This document shows, in pieces, positions 42,826-50,711 of a stretch of DNA of 64,000 nt. Positions within the stretch are counted from its first letter, which is position 1. Each line of letters starts with the position of its first letter. The notes below the pieces were generated by a model. That model made no database searches and was not told the DNA's origin. It was given only the letters and a program-made list of their open reading frames with translations. Source of the DNA: Caryophanales bacterium UBA5729 (GTDB lineage Bacteria; Bacillota_I; Bacilli_A; Izemoplasmatales; Hujiaoplasmataceae); assembly GCA_002419505.1 (NCBI GenBank), contig DIGF01000009.1, positions 35,694-99,693 on the forward strand, in the 5' to 3' direction. Position numbers and translations under genes: made by a program.

Positions 42826-43871
42826 AAAAGATTGAAATTGAAGCAAGAATAAGAGCTGAGGCTCTTAAAGAAATCCCAGATATTTATGAAAAAATTGATC
42901 TAAATAGAATTGTCATTGAACCAAAAACTAAAAGAGTTTGGAATTTTAACTTTGCGAAATCATTGAAACTAGCATTAACTTCCATTTTCGTTTTAGTCAG
43001 TGGGTTTTTTGTTTTTAATTATTTCTTTTCACCAGACTCTAGCACCAACACGCCATTAGCCTCAGAAACTGAACTCTTGGGTTTCCAAACCGTTTCAGCC
43101 GCAGTATTGTTAGAACAAGTTGATGTGGTCGAAATGAGTTATTCAAGTAGTTATGATTCAGAAATCTTATATTTCGGAGCTAACGAAAATCTTAATATCG
43201 ATGATTATCTTAACGACATTAACCCTTTCATTAACCTAATGGAAACAATCCTTAATACTGACAGCAATATTCAATATACTAGTTTTGTTTCCGATTTAGC
43301 TGAATATGAGTTTGCTTTCACTTATAGCTCTAAAGATTTGGCTAAAGAAGCTATATCCTATAAAATATATTACAATAAAGATCCTTTTTCCGGAATCATC
43401 ATTCACAAAAATCTTACATATGCTTTTACCCATGATAATCTGCAAACCACAGTATACTTGAATAATGAAAATTATATAAGTGTAACGAATAATTCCGATG
43501 AAACCCAACAAAAATTTGCTTATCAGTTTTATTTTAACAACCAATTGCAACAAGAAAATGAAATTGAAGTTTATCGCGTCCAAAGAACGATTCAAGTAAG
43601 AGCAACAATCAATAAAAGTGGTGCAACAATGAGACTTTACTTCCAAAGAAAATTTTACAGCAATTTGGATGAAATCGAAATTGATTATGAAATTGAAGAC
43701 AATAACCAATCAATCAATGGCAAGTTTCAAGTAAATCTTGAGTTCGACCAACAAATGAATATGTATCGTTATCGTTATGTAATCTCAAAAGATGAGATTT
43801 TAAACCGCCCAAGAGGGCCGTTTTCTAATCCCGCATCTAATTTTCCACCAAGATTTAACACAATTTTATAA
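42822..43871 (+). CDS. Putative membrane-anchored anti-sigma partner with paralogous outer domain
   Basis: A 349-residue bitopic protein: cytoplasmic part of about 48 residues (MKKIEIEARIRAEALKEIPD), one TM segment (about 50-70, LKLALTSIFVLVSGFFVFNY), and an extracytoplasmic domain of about 280 residues. The outer domain aligns by eye along its length with the next gene's lipoprotein (TELLGFQTVSAAVLLEQ against EQLFTLQALSSSALLNY; the NPFINLMETIL and DYYIEIMEMFL segments; repeated YRVQRTIQVRA/YRLRSF-type strands). No HxxxCxxC zinc anti-sigma motif is present. The anti-sigma role rests on gene order, coupling and topology. Confidence 0.65.
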   Translation: MKKIEIEARIRAEALKEIPDIYEKIDLNRIVIEPKTKRVWNFNFAKSLKLALTSIFVLVSGFFVFNYFFSPDSSTNTPLASETELLGFQTVSAAVLLEQVDVVEMSYSSSYDSEILYFGANENLNIDDYLNDINPFINLMETILNTDSNIQYTSFVSDLAEYEFAFTYSSKDLAKEAISYKIYYNKDPFSGIIIHKNLTYAFTHDNLQTTVYLNNENYISVTNNSDETQQKFAYQFYFNNQLQQENEIEVYRVQRTIQVRATINKSGATMRLYFQRKFYSNLDEIEIDYEIEDNNQSINGKFQVNLEFDQQMNMYRYRYVISKDEILNRPRGPFSNPASNFPPRFNTIL

Positions 43872-43877
43872 TTTTCA

Positions 43878-43905
43878 CCAATAAAAACCTCCTTAAGCTC
43901 GTATA
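43878..43905 (+). promoter_or_regulatory. Second copy of the candidate ECF promoter
   Basis: CCAATA (43878-43883), 16 bases, CGTATA (43900-43905); similarity extends past the -10 (CGTATAGATAATAG in copy 1, CGTATATATAGTAG here). The predicted start, about 43911, falls inside the loop of the hairpin at 43883-43936. Confidence 0.55.
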
Positions 43906-43936
43906 TATAGTAGAGAAAAAACTTAAGGAGGTTTTT
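43883..43936 (+). terminator. Perfect 15-bp hairpin: terminator and Shine-Dalgarno sequestration
   Basis: Arms 43883-43897 and 43922-43936 are perfectly complementary (core CCTCCTTAAG/CTTAAGGAGG) around a 24-base loop, and end in six T. It terminates the sigma operon. The right arm contains the AAGGAGG ribosome site of the next gene (ATG 43940). The left arm lies between the -35 and -10 of the promoter at 43878-43905. Confidence 0.75.
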
Positions 43937-43939
43937 TAT

Positions 43940-44959
43940 ATGAAAAAATTTGTTTTGTTTTTATTAGTAATAGGTTTAGGGGTTGCTTTACTAGGCTGTG
44001 ATTTATCTGTTCAAAAAGAGATTGAATCAGAAGAACAATTATTTACTTTACAAGCTTTATCATCTTCTGCTTTATTGAATTATAATCAAATTGGTGTAAC
44101 TGAAACTAGTTATGTACCATTAGCTGAAGTTGATGAAGAAGAACCAATCATCAATGATGATGTCAAGGACATTGACTACTATATTGAAATTATGGAAATG
44201 TTTCTTGGAAATGCCAATCTCGGTGTAGTAACTGAAGATTCTGACAATCCAGAATATGAGTTTAAAACTACTTATACCGTTACAAGCATTAGTGGTGAAG
44301 AAATTGTCTATACTTTCTACTACAATGAATTTGATTTAGAAAATGAAGGTGAACCTTTATCAGAAACAACTGAAGAAGGAACACAAAACCGTAGATTCTT
44401 CTTTGAAGATAACGACGATTCACAAGCAGTTAAGGGTTTAGAAGGCGTGTTAACTTATGGAGAAAACGTTTATAATATCGAAGGCAAAAAAATAGTTAAT
44501 GCTAAAATGGAAATCTATCGTCTAAGATCATTTATTGATGAAGACAATTACGTAGTTGTAAATTATCAAAATGACATTACCGACCGTGATCGTGAAAAAT
44601 TCTTTTTCAAAATGGTTGAAGATGGCGAAATTGTCAATGAAGCAAAAGTTATGGTCTTTACTAGAAATAGAATGACTCATGTAAAACTAGAGTTCATCGA
44701 AGGTGAAAATTATGCAAATTATATTTTCAACATTAGAACTCAAGGCGACACACAATATATCATGATTAATTATGAAATAAAAGTCAATGATGAATTAGTT
44801 GAATCCGGCAACGTGAGAATCACTGCCGAAACTGATCCTGATACGGGAGAAATAGTTTATAGTTACACAACTGCTCCTAAAAATTTTGGTAAAGAATTTC
44901 AACATACATTTAGACATGGGCTTGAAAACCGACCAGGAAATATGATTCAAAAACGATAA
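43940..44959 (+). CDS. Secreted lipoprotein paralogous to the sigma-operon membrane protein
   Basis: A 339-residue predicted lipoprotein. Signal peptide MKKFVLFLLVIGLGVALLGC carries a lipobox (L-L-G-C, Cys 20). The mature part, mostly beta-strand and Asp/Glu-rich, mirrors the outer domain of the preceding gene product. Translation is predicted from ATG 43940 with AAGGAGG buried in a hairpin arm. It probably senses or buffers an envelope signal for the ECF factor, or is its main regulated product. No enzymatic motif seen. Confidence 0.78.
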   Translation: MKKFVLFLLVIGLGVALLGCDLSVQKEIESEEQLFTLQALSSSALLNYNQIGVTETSYVPLAEVDEEEPIINDDVKDIDYYIEIMEMFLGNANLGVVTEDSDNPEYEFKTTYTVTSISGEEIVYTFYYNEFDLENEGEPLSETTEEGTQNRRFFFEDNDDSQAVKGLEGVLTYGENVYNIEGKKIVNAKMEIYRLRSFIDEDNYVVVNYQNDITDRDREKFFFKMVEDGEIVNEAKVMVFTRNRMTHVKLEFIEGENYANYIFNIRTQGDTQYIMINYEIKVNDELVESGNVRITAETDPDTGEIVYSYTTAPKNFGKEFQHTFRHGLENRPGNMIQKR

Positions 44960-44974
44960 TTAGATTTTCTTAAA

Positions 44975-45005
44975 AAATACAGTTCAAAAAACTGTATTTT
45001 TTTTT
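44975..45005 (+). terminator. Intrinsic terminator of the lipoprotein gene
   Basis: Stem AAATACAGTT/AACTGTATTT with a 5-base loop, then nine T. A TATAAT (45015-45020) for the next gene follows, without a clear -35. Confidence 0.85.
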
Positions 45006-45045
45006 AGATAGTGATATAATTAAATCTACAACTTTGGAGGAATTT

Positions 45046-46614
45046 ATGAAAAGAATATTAATATTTAGTTTTATCATTTTGATAGTGGTCAGTTTTGCCG
45101 GCTGTAATTTCTTTTCGCAATCTACAACTACTGCTATTACTAATAACTCAACCACAGGCCAAATTAGTACGGTTGAATCAACAACCACTACCAGCGAAGC
45201 GACAACGCAAACTCAAAGCACAACTACTGAGATAACTAGCATTATCTCTACAACCACACAAACAAGTATAACGTCATCAGAAGCTACTACTACTGGAATG
45301 ACAACTACACAAAACACTACTGAACCAGTAATTAACGAACCAATTATTCCCAGCGGTTATTCACTTTTACAGGATGAACTTGATTACATTGGGATTCCCG
45401 CTATCGGAGATGTTAAAATATTGGTTTTTGTGGTAGATTTCCCTGACAATCTTATAGCTGACAGCAATCAGGTTTTAGCTGATGTTGAACTAGCTTTTAA
45501 TGGTCAATCTCAAGATTTAACTTTTGAGTCATTAAGAAGTTATTATCAAAAGAGTTCATATAATAAATTAAACCTTACTGCGGACATCTTCGGCGTTTAT
45601 ACCACTGAGTTAACAGCATCTGATTATGAAATTGCTAATGATCAGTTTTACGCAACTGATCCAGTAACAGGCGAGTATTTATATCCGGATGCAACTCATC
45701 CTGACAGCGATATCATCTTCGAAGTATTATCATATTATGACGATGTAATTGATTATCGTGATTATGATAGCAATAATGATGGTTTTATCGATGGAATTTA
45801 TATAATGTATAATCATGAAATCAGTTATGTTAGCGGTTCTGATCTTTGGTGGGCTTATCAATATTATTACTATTACCAAGATAGTTTTGATGGTGTTTCT
45901 CCTGATTATTACGTCTGGTCAGGAATTGATTTCTTTGACGAAGGTAACGAAGGCGTCAACGCAAGAACTATCATTCATGAAACAGGCCATATGTTAGGCC
46001 TTGAAGATTATTACGATTATTATCCAGATGATTCAGTCAACAGTGGTGGATTAGGTACTTTTATGATGGATTACACAATCGGTGATCATGATGCTTTTTC
46101 GAAAATTCTTTTGGGCTGGATTACCCCAATTGTCATTGAAAAATCAATGACTATCGATATTTTACCCCATATTGAAAACGGCGATGTTTTACTAATCATT
46201 GATGAATGGCAAAACACGATATTTGATGAGTATTTATTAATAATGTTTTACACTCCGGAAGGATTAAATGAGTTAGATAGCGATTATATCTTTACTATCC
46301 CGGGAATTATTATCTTTCACATCAGCGCACAAATCGATGATGGTTATAATCCGAATTATTATTACTACTCAATTTTCAACAACAACAATACTGATAGCCC
46401 TAATAAATTGATAAAAATTATTGAGGCTGATATGGGTAATGATATCGATAAATATGCAATAGTTGAGGATTCAGACTTGTTCCAACCAGGGATGATTTTT
46501 GGAGACAACATTCATGAAAATTATCGTTGGTATGATGGCAGTTTAATTAACTTGACCATTAATATAATCTCTTTAGATGGCGGTTTTGCTGCTATTAAAA
46601 TTAATTTTAATTAA
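45046..46614 (+). CDS. Secreted M6-family metalloprotease lipoprotein
   Basis: A 522-residue extracellular zinc protease. Signal peptide with lipobox FAGC (Cys near 20), then a low-complexity Thr/Ser linker (about 25-95), then the catalytic domain. The active-site motif is IIHETGHMLGLEDYYD (H-E-x-x-H-x-x-G-x-x-D), as in M6 (immune inhibitor A) peptidases. The substrate-cleft part carries DSNNDGFIDGIYIMYN, a probable Ca-binding loop. TTG 45034 is in frame, but ATG 45046 has GGAGG upstream. It sits directly after the ECF/lipoprotein genes but has its own -10. Confidence 0.88.
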   Translation: MKRILIFSFIILIVVSFAGCNFFSQSTTTAITNNSTTGQISTVESTTTTSEATTQTQSTTTEITSIISTTTQTSITSSEATTTGMTTTQNTTEPVINEPIIPSGYSLLQDELDYIGIPAIGDVKILVFVVDFPDNLIADSNQVLADVELAFNGQSQDLTFESLRSYYQKSSYNKLNLTADIFGVYTTELTASDYEIANDQFYATDPVTGEYLYPDATHPDSDIIFEVLSYYDDVIDYRDYDSNNDGFIDGIYIMYNHEISYVSGSDLWWAYQYYYYYQDSFDGVSPDYYVWSGIDFFDEGNEGVNARTIIHETGHMLGLEDYYDYYPDDSVNSGGLGTFMMDYTIGDHDAFSKILLGWITPIVIEKSMTIDILPHIENGDVLLIIDEWQNTIFDEYLLIMFYTPEGLNELDSDYIFTIPGIIIFHISAQIDDGYNPNYYYYSIFNNNNTDSPNKLIKIIEADMGNDIDKYAIVEDSDLFQPGMIFGDNIHENYRWYDGSLINLTINIISLDGGFAAIKINFN

Positions 46615-46617
46615 AAA

Positions 46618-46653
46618 AAGCAGTTTAGTTTTTTGAAGAAAACTAAACTGCTT
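46618..46653. terminator. Bidirectional terminator
   Basis: Stem AAGCAGTTTAGTTTT/AAAACTAAACTGCTT with a 6-base loop between the M6 protease gene and the convergent 46643 gene, with T-runs on both sides. Confidence 0.88.
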
Positions 46654-47107
46654 TATTTTTTTTGATTGGAAAGTATATTTGTTCTTTTCCGTCGCTAGTA
46701 TAAGCTAAATATGGAAAAGCTGGCATATGCATAGAAACATTATGTAATCTACAGTAATCATCAATTTCCTTACTGAATTGTTCTTGAGTAATTTTATCAT
46801 CTTCAAGCATTTTCTGGTAAAGCACTTTCTCAATCTTGACAGTAAGATATGGTCCCGCCTCTACAGCAATTAGCTGAATTTCGCTCTTTTCAAAATCAGT
46901 AAAGAAATCTACCGCTTCAGTGTAAAGAAAAACTACTCTACTTTGCATAGTTCTAATTTCCGCATGATAAATTTTGGCATCGCGGATGTTTTTTTCTCCT
47001 GCAGTTAAATATTTTTTAATTCGCGCATGAGCTTCTTTATAACTGGTCGCAATCGTATATGCTAATGTAAGTTGAGGCAAATCAACCTGTTGAATGAATA
47101 GATTCAT
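46643..47107 (-). CDS. Hypothetical protein, possible GyrI-like ligand-binding fold
   Basis: A 154-residue soluble protein not recognised with certainty. The segment IQLIAVEAGPYLTVKIEKVLYQ and a C-terminal FPYLAYTSDGKEQIYFPIK are loosely like GyrI/effector-binding domains (alternating strand-helix with a Tyr-rich pocket). It has no HTH, signal or TM segment. A separate gene with its own terminator; ATG 47107. Confidence 0.6.
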   Translation of the reverse strand: MNLFIQQVDLPQLTLAYTIATSYKEAHARIKKYLTAGEKNIRDAKIYHAEIRTMQSRVVFLYTEAVDFFTDFEKSEIQLIAVEAGPYLTVKIEKVLYQKMLEDDKITQEQFSKEIDDYCRLHNVSMHMPAFPYLAYTSDGKEQIYFPIKKNKAV

Positions 47108-47172
47108 AACCTTACCTTCTTTCTATTCTTTTTATAAAATAATTATACACTATTTTCTTAGTTTTTTACAAT

Positions 47173-48072
47173 CTAATGTTGATGGTGGTGATGATCCGGG
47201 ACTTCTAGATCATCACAATCGGCTTCAGAACATTGATTTTTACTGAACTCGATTTGTATTGTCGAGTGATTTATTCCCATTTCTTCTAATTTCCGTTTTA
47301 AAGAAAGGGTTACTTTTTCTATTTGATTAGCATTAAGATGTTTACTGATTACTGCATGCAAAGTTATAATTGGCACATTGCCTTCAATAGTCCAAAGATG
47401 AACATGATGAACGTCTTCAACGCTTGGGTCTTCGGTTAATGTCTTTTTGATTTTATCGATAGAAAACCCTTTAGGAGCTTTTTCTAAGAAAACTTCAAGG
47501 ATTATTTTTAAGTTTCTAAAGACATGATAAAGTATGAAAACGGTAAATAGCAAAGATAAAATCGCATCTAAAATATCAATATCATAAAAATTCATGATAA
47601 TCGCTGCGATTAATAAAGCTAGCCAGCCAAAGACATCTTCTAATAGGTGCAAAGAAATAACCTTTTCATTAGCGCTTTTTCCTTTAGAAACGTTTAATGC
47701 AGCTATTCCGTTGACAATAACCCCCACAATAGCAAAATAAATCATCAATTCTGCGTCTATAGGCTGGGGATTCAGTATTCTTTTTACCGCTTCAATTACG
47801 ATTATAAAGGAACCGACAATTAAAATAACTGAGGTTGTTAGTCCTCCCAATAATGAAAAACGATAATATCCATAAGTGTATTTATAATCCGGTTTTTGTT
47901 TTGATTTTTTCTCTAAAAATATCGCAATAGCCATGGAAATAGTATCGCCAAAATCATGAATGCTATCTGAGATTAAGGCGATGGAATTGGTTATTAGTCC
48001 TCCGATAAACTCAAAGATTGTGAAAAGGAAATTTAAGATTAAGGAAATTAACATCCTTTTTTCTGATTTCAC
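47173..48072 (-). CDS. Cation diffusion facilitator family transporter
   Basis: Proton-coupled efflux of Zn2+ or similar divalent metal. The 299-residue protein has six TM segments and the CDF sites: LISDSIHDFGDTISMAIAIF in TM2 (D-x-x-H-D-x-x-D) and HLLEDVFGWLALLIA in TM5 (H-x-x-x-D). The cytoplasmic domain has VHHVHLWTIEGN, and the C-terminus is metal-binding (CSEADC, then DHHHHQH). The frame opens at 48111 inside the upstream gene; the GTG at 48072, nine bases after GGAGG, is preferred. One base separates it from the previous stop. Confidence 0.92.
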   Translation of the reverse strand: MKSEKRMLISLILNFLFTIFEFIGGLITNSIALISDSIHDFGDTISMAIAIFLEKKSKQKPDYKYTYGYYRFSLLGGLTTSVILIVGSFIIVIEAVKRILNPQPIDAELMIYFAIVGVIVNGIAALNVSKGKSANEKVISLHLLEDVFGWLALLIAAIIMNFYDIDILDAILSLLFTVFILYHVFRNLKIILEVFLEKAPKGFSIDKIKKTLTEDPSVEDVHHVHLWTIEGNVPIITLHAVISKHLNANQIEKVTLSLKRKLEEMGINHSTIQIEFSKNQCSEADCDDLEVPDHHHHQH

Positions 48073-48073
48073 C

Positions 48074-49360
48074 TTACTTAACCTCCAATAATAACTCATT
48101 GCGATTTTCAACAGCCGCGATGACCATAAAGAAAATAATCATAAATTGTGGCATATAATAAACGTTGTCAACCATACCATGAATATTGGCTCCAATTAAG
48201 GCGATTGCTAGGATTGCTACCTCGGAATCGATTTTTTTTATGAATATTTTAATTATTTCTATAAATTGCCAAATTAAAGACGCTAAACCAACAAGCCCCA
48301 AAGTCGCTAAGGTATGAAAGACGGTATTATGGTAGAAACCAAAATAATCGTTATTCACTCTAGCAAATAAACCGGCACCTAATAAAGGATGATTTATAAA
48401 CTTTTCAAAAGCTTGCTCCCACAAATCAAAACGCCCGTTGTTAAAGAAAAAATCATTTGATAGTCGCTGATAAATTGCAATGAAATAATCAGTTCTAAAA
48501 TATACAAAAATTCCTACTAATAGTAAAGCAAAGAGAATATTCAAGGTTAAATTTAGCTTCTTTTCATATCCATGGTATAGATAAAAAATCAATAAAATAA
48601 AGGTGAAAGCAAAAGCGAAAATTCCTCCGCGAGAAAGTGTGAAGAACAGCATAACGATTTCAAAGGTTGCTAGAGAAGTCCAAAAAATATGCAGTTTATA
48701 CTTTTTGATAAAATACACCATTGCTGAAATAAACATGATCAAATAAGTTGCCACAAAATTTGATATTCCCCAACCTAAATCAAGATTTTTTGTCTCCAAA
48801 GCTAGGACAACATCCTCAACTCTAAAATAATATATGAGGACTTGTAATGCTATCAACAGCCCTAAAATCGCAAATGTTTTGATGATAAAGACTAAGTTGT
48901 CGCCTTTTATACTTCCTCTAAAAAAGAAATAAACAAACAAGTAAAACAACCCGATGAAACAGTAATATAGATAGTTGATGTCAATGACTTCAACATTAAC
49001 GCTTGACATCAACATCGCTGAAAACATCAGAAGCAAAGGTAACACTAGCTTTCCTTCTAGCAATTTGATTTTAAATCTTATAAGATGAATGATAAAACCT
49101 ACCAATAAAAGCAACGGTAAAACGAACAAATATAGCGGTATTGTATTTAAAGACCATTCTGTTTGTGAAATCATAAAAAGCATATTTAGAAAAAACGGCA
49201 TAGCTACAATACCGTTTTTGTTAAAAATTAATAGAAAAAACACTACTATCGTAAAGATAGTTAAGCCAATACTTTCCCAACCCAACCACCAAAAACCTAA
49301 AGTCAGACCGGAAAGCAATGATAAATATCCTACACTTTGAAAAAACTTAGATTTACTCAT
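48074..49360 (-). CDS. O-antigen ligase/Wzy-like polytopic membrane protein
   Basis: A 428-residue integral membrane protein with about 10-12 TM helices. The Wzy_C/O-antigen-ligase signature is seen in MLFFTLSRGGIFAFAFTFI and in HPLLGAGLFARVNNDY, then HNTVFHTLATLGLVGL. Family members join or polymerise surface glycans at the outer membrane face. No glycan cluster is adjacent, so the substrate is unknown. It is cotranscribed with the CDF exporter downstream, apparently by chance. Confidence 0.82.
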   Translation of the reverse strand: MSKSKFFQSVGYLSLLSGLTLGFWWLGWESIGLTIFTIVVFFLLIFNKNGIVAMPFFLNMLFMISQTEWSLNTIPLYLFVLPLLLLVGFIIHLIRFKIKLLEGKLVLPLLLMFSAMLMSSVNVEVIDINYLYYCFIGLFYLFVYFFFRGSIKGDNLVFIIKTFAILGLLIALQVLIYYFRVEDVVLALETKNLDLGWGISNFVATYLIMFISAMVYFIKKYKLHIFWTSLATFEIVMLFFTLSRGGIFAFAFTFILLIFYLYHGYEKKLNLTLNILFALLLVGIFVYFRTDYFIAIYQRLSNDFFFNNGRFDLWEQAFEKFINHPLLGAGLFARVNNDYFGFYHNTVFHTLATLGLVGLASLIWQFIEIIKIFIKKIDSEVAILAIALIGANIHGMVDNVYYMPQFMIIFFMVIAAVENRNELLLEVK

Positions 49361-49417
49361 GTTCTTCTCACCAAATATATTATACTTTAAAAATACATTA
49401 AAATCATTAAATTAAAC

Positions 49418-50632
49418 TTATTTTTCATCGCTTTGAAAAATCATTCGATCATAAATATGTTTAAATCCCATTTTTTTATAAAGTTTTTTTGCGTTTTTAT
49501 TATCTAAATCAACATGCAAAGAAATGTTTCCATTCGTAAGATTAATTGCTTCTTTTATGAGTTCAGAGCCAATTCCTCTGCCTTTACTATTGGGATTAAT
49601 TCCAATATATGCCAAATGGTATGTTGGTATAAACTTATCGAATCCCATATGAACAATTACTACAACCCCATCTATCACAGAACCGCTTGAAGCTGTCAAA
49701 ATATAACCCTTATTGACCGCTTGTTCAATCGCTTCTTTTGTTTCGGTTTTACTATCAGAGTAGCGATCTAAGTAATTATCAACATAGTCTATCAATTGTT
49801 TTTTGCTTATCGACGAGAAGTCTTCTATCTGATTAATACTTACCTTAGTTCTCGCGCAATCGAGGATGATAATATGTCTACCTGTTTTAACTTTATTTAA
49901 TTTAATCTGTTCCAAAAACCCAGCAAAAGCGATTGCGTCGCAATCCTTAATTTTAAGATGTTCAAGCTTTTGTAAAAGTAGAGCTGATGTTTTTATCAAT
50001 GACTCATTAACATTGTTTACGTTTTGATTTTCTAGAACCGCTTTTTTCTTTTCTTTCACCCCAAAAACCTGAGGAATCCTGGACCGGTTAATAATATTAG
50101 CTTTTAAAAAAGCATTATTATAAGCAGCTTCAGTATAGTCGTTATCTTTATAAAAAAAGACAGTCTCAATCTCATTTTCATACCTAGAAATCAACTCTTC
50201 GCCAATTTCTTCATAACTTAGAAGTGATAGTCGATTGATAACTTCGTCTTTCAAGAACATAAATGCGTTGTTTTCTTGTTGCAAATTGTCATAGATAACT
50301 TCTAAAGCTTTCTTCTTTACATCAATCAAATCAACGACTTTTTCTCCAAGCAAATTAACTTTCCATTTCTCGCCTTTATGCATTGGCACCAATAAATTAA
50401 TCCTTTGATCTTCACACAAATTATTCAATGCTTTTATAAAGAACTTATCGCCATCAGCGATTATGGTTTTATTGTAACTAGCTAAAGCAGCGCTTATCAC
50501 AGTTTTTGCTAAACGATCGTACTTACTTCGATTGGGATTATTGCCTTCTAACTTTAAGTATATCTTTTTGATTCCTAAATGTTTTTCTAAATTTCTCGCT
50601 CTTAAAAGCGGTGTTTTACCAATATTTTTCAT
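49418..50632 (-). CDS. PALP (cysteine/threonine synthase-like) domain fused to a GNAT acetyltransferase
   Basis: A 404-residue fusion. Residues 1-270 begin like fold-type II PLP enzymes (GKTPLLRARNLEKHLGIKKI, YLKLEGNNPNRSKYDRLA). The PLP-lysine position of N-P-x-x-S-x-K-D-R reads Tyr, with a Lys one place earlier, and no SGNTG or Gly-rich TGG loop is seen. Residues ~275-404 form a GNAT domain with the acetyl-CoA loop NPNSKGRGIGSELIKEA and the C-terminal KNAKKLYKKMGFKH. The frame is open to 50665, but that ATG is inside the preceding terminator hairpin; ATG 50632 has TAGGGA upstream. Catalysis probably resides in the GNAT part. Confidence 0.68.
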   Translation of the reverse strand: MKNIGKTPLLRARNLEKHLGIKKIYLKLEGNNPNRSKYDRLAKTVISAALASYNKTIIADGDKFFIKALNNLCEDQRINLLVPMHKGEKWKVNLLGEKVVDLIDVKKKALEVIYDNLQQENNAFMFLKDEVINRLSLLSYEEIGEELISRYENEIETVFFYKDNDYTEAAYNNAFLKANIINRSRIPQVFGVKEKKKAVLENQNVNNVNESLIKTSALLLQKLEHLKIKDCDAIAFAGFLEQIKLNKVKTGRHIIILDCARTKVSINQIEDFSSISKKQLIDYVDNYLDRYSDSKTETKEAIEQAVNKGYILTASSGSVIDGVVVIVHMGFDKFIPTYHLAYIGINPNSKGRGIGSELIKEAINLTNGNISLHVDLDNKNAKKLYKKMGFKHIYDRMIFQSDEK

Positions 50633-50649
50633 AATATCCCTACTCCCAT

Positions 50650-50676
50650 TAAAAAATGATGACATTGTGTCATCAT
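50650..50676 (-). terminator. Intrinsic terminator after the 50712 gene
   Basis: Perfect stem ATGATGACA/TGTCATCAT around a 3-base loop, then six T on the minus strand. It separates the DUF438-PAS gene from the PALP-GNAT gene. Confidence 0.8.
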
Positions 50677-50711
50677 CTAATTATAACATATTTTAGCCAT
50701 GATATCAAAAT

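Noticed and set aside
45120..45330. Thr/Ser-rich repeat in the M6 protease gene as a tandem repeat locus
   Set aside because: Low-complexity linker with no regular repeat unit at the DNA level.
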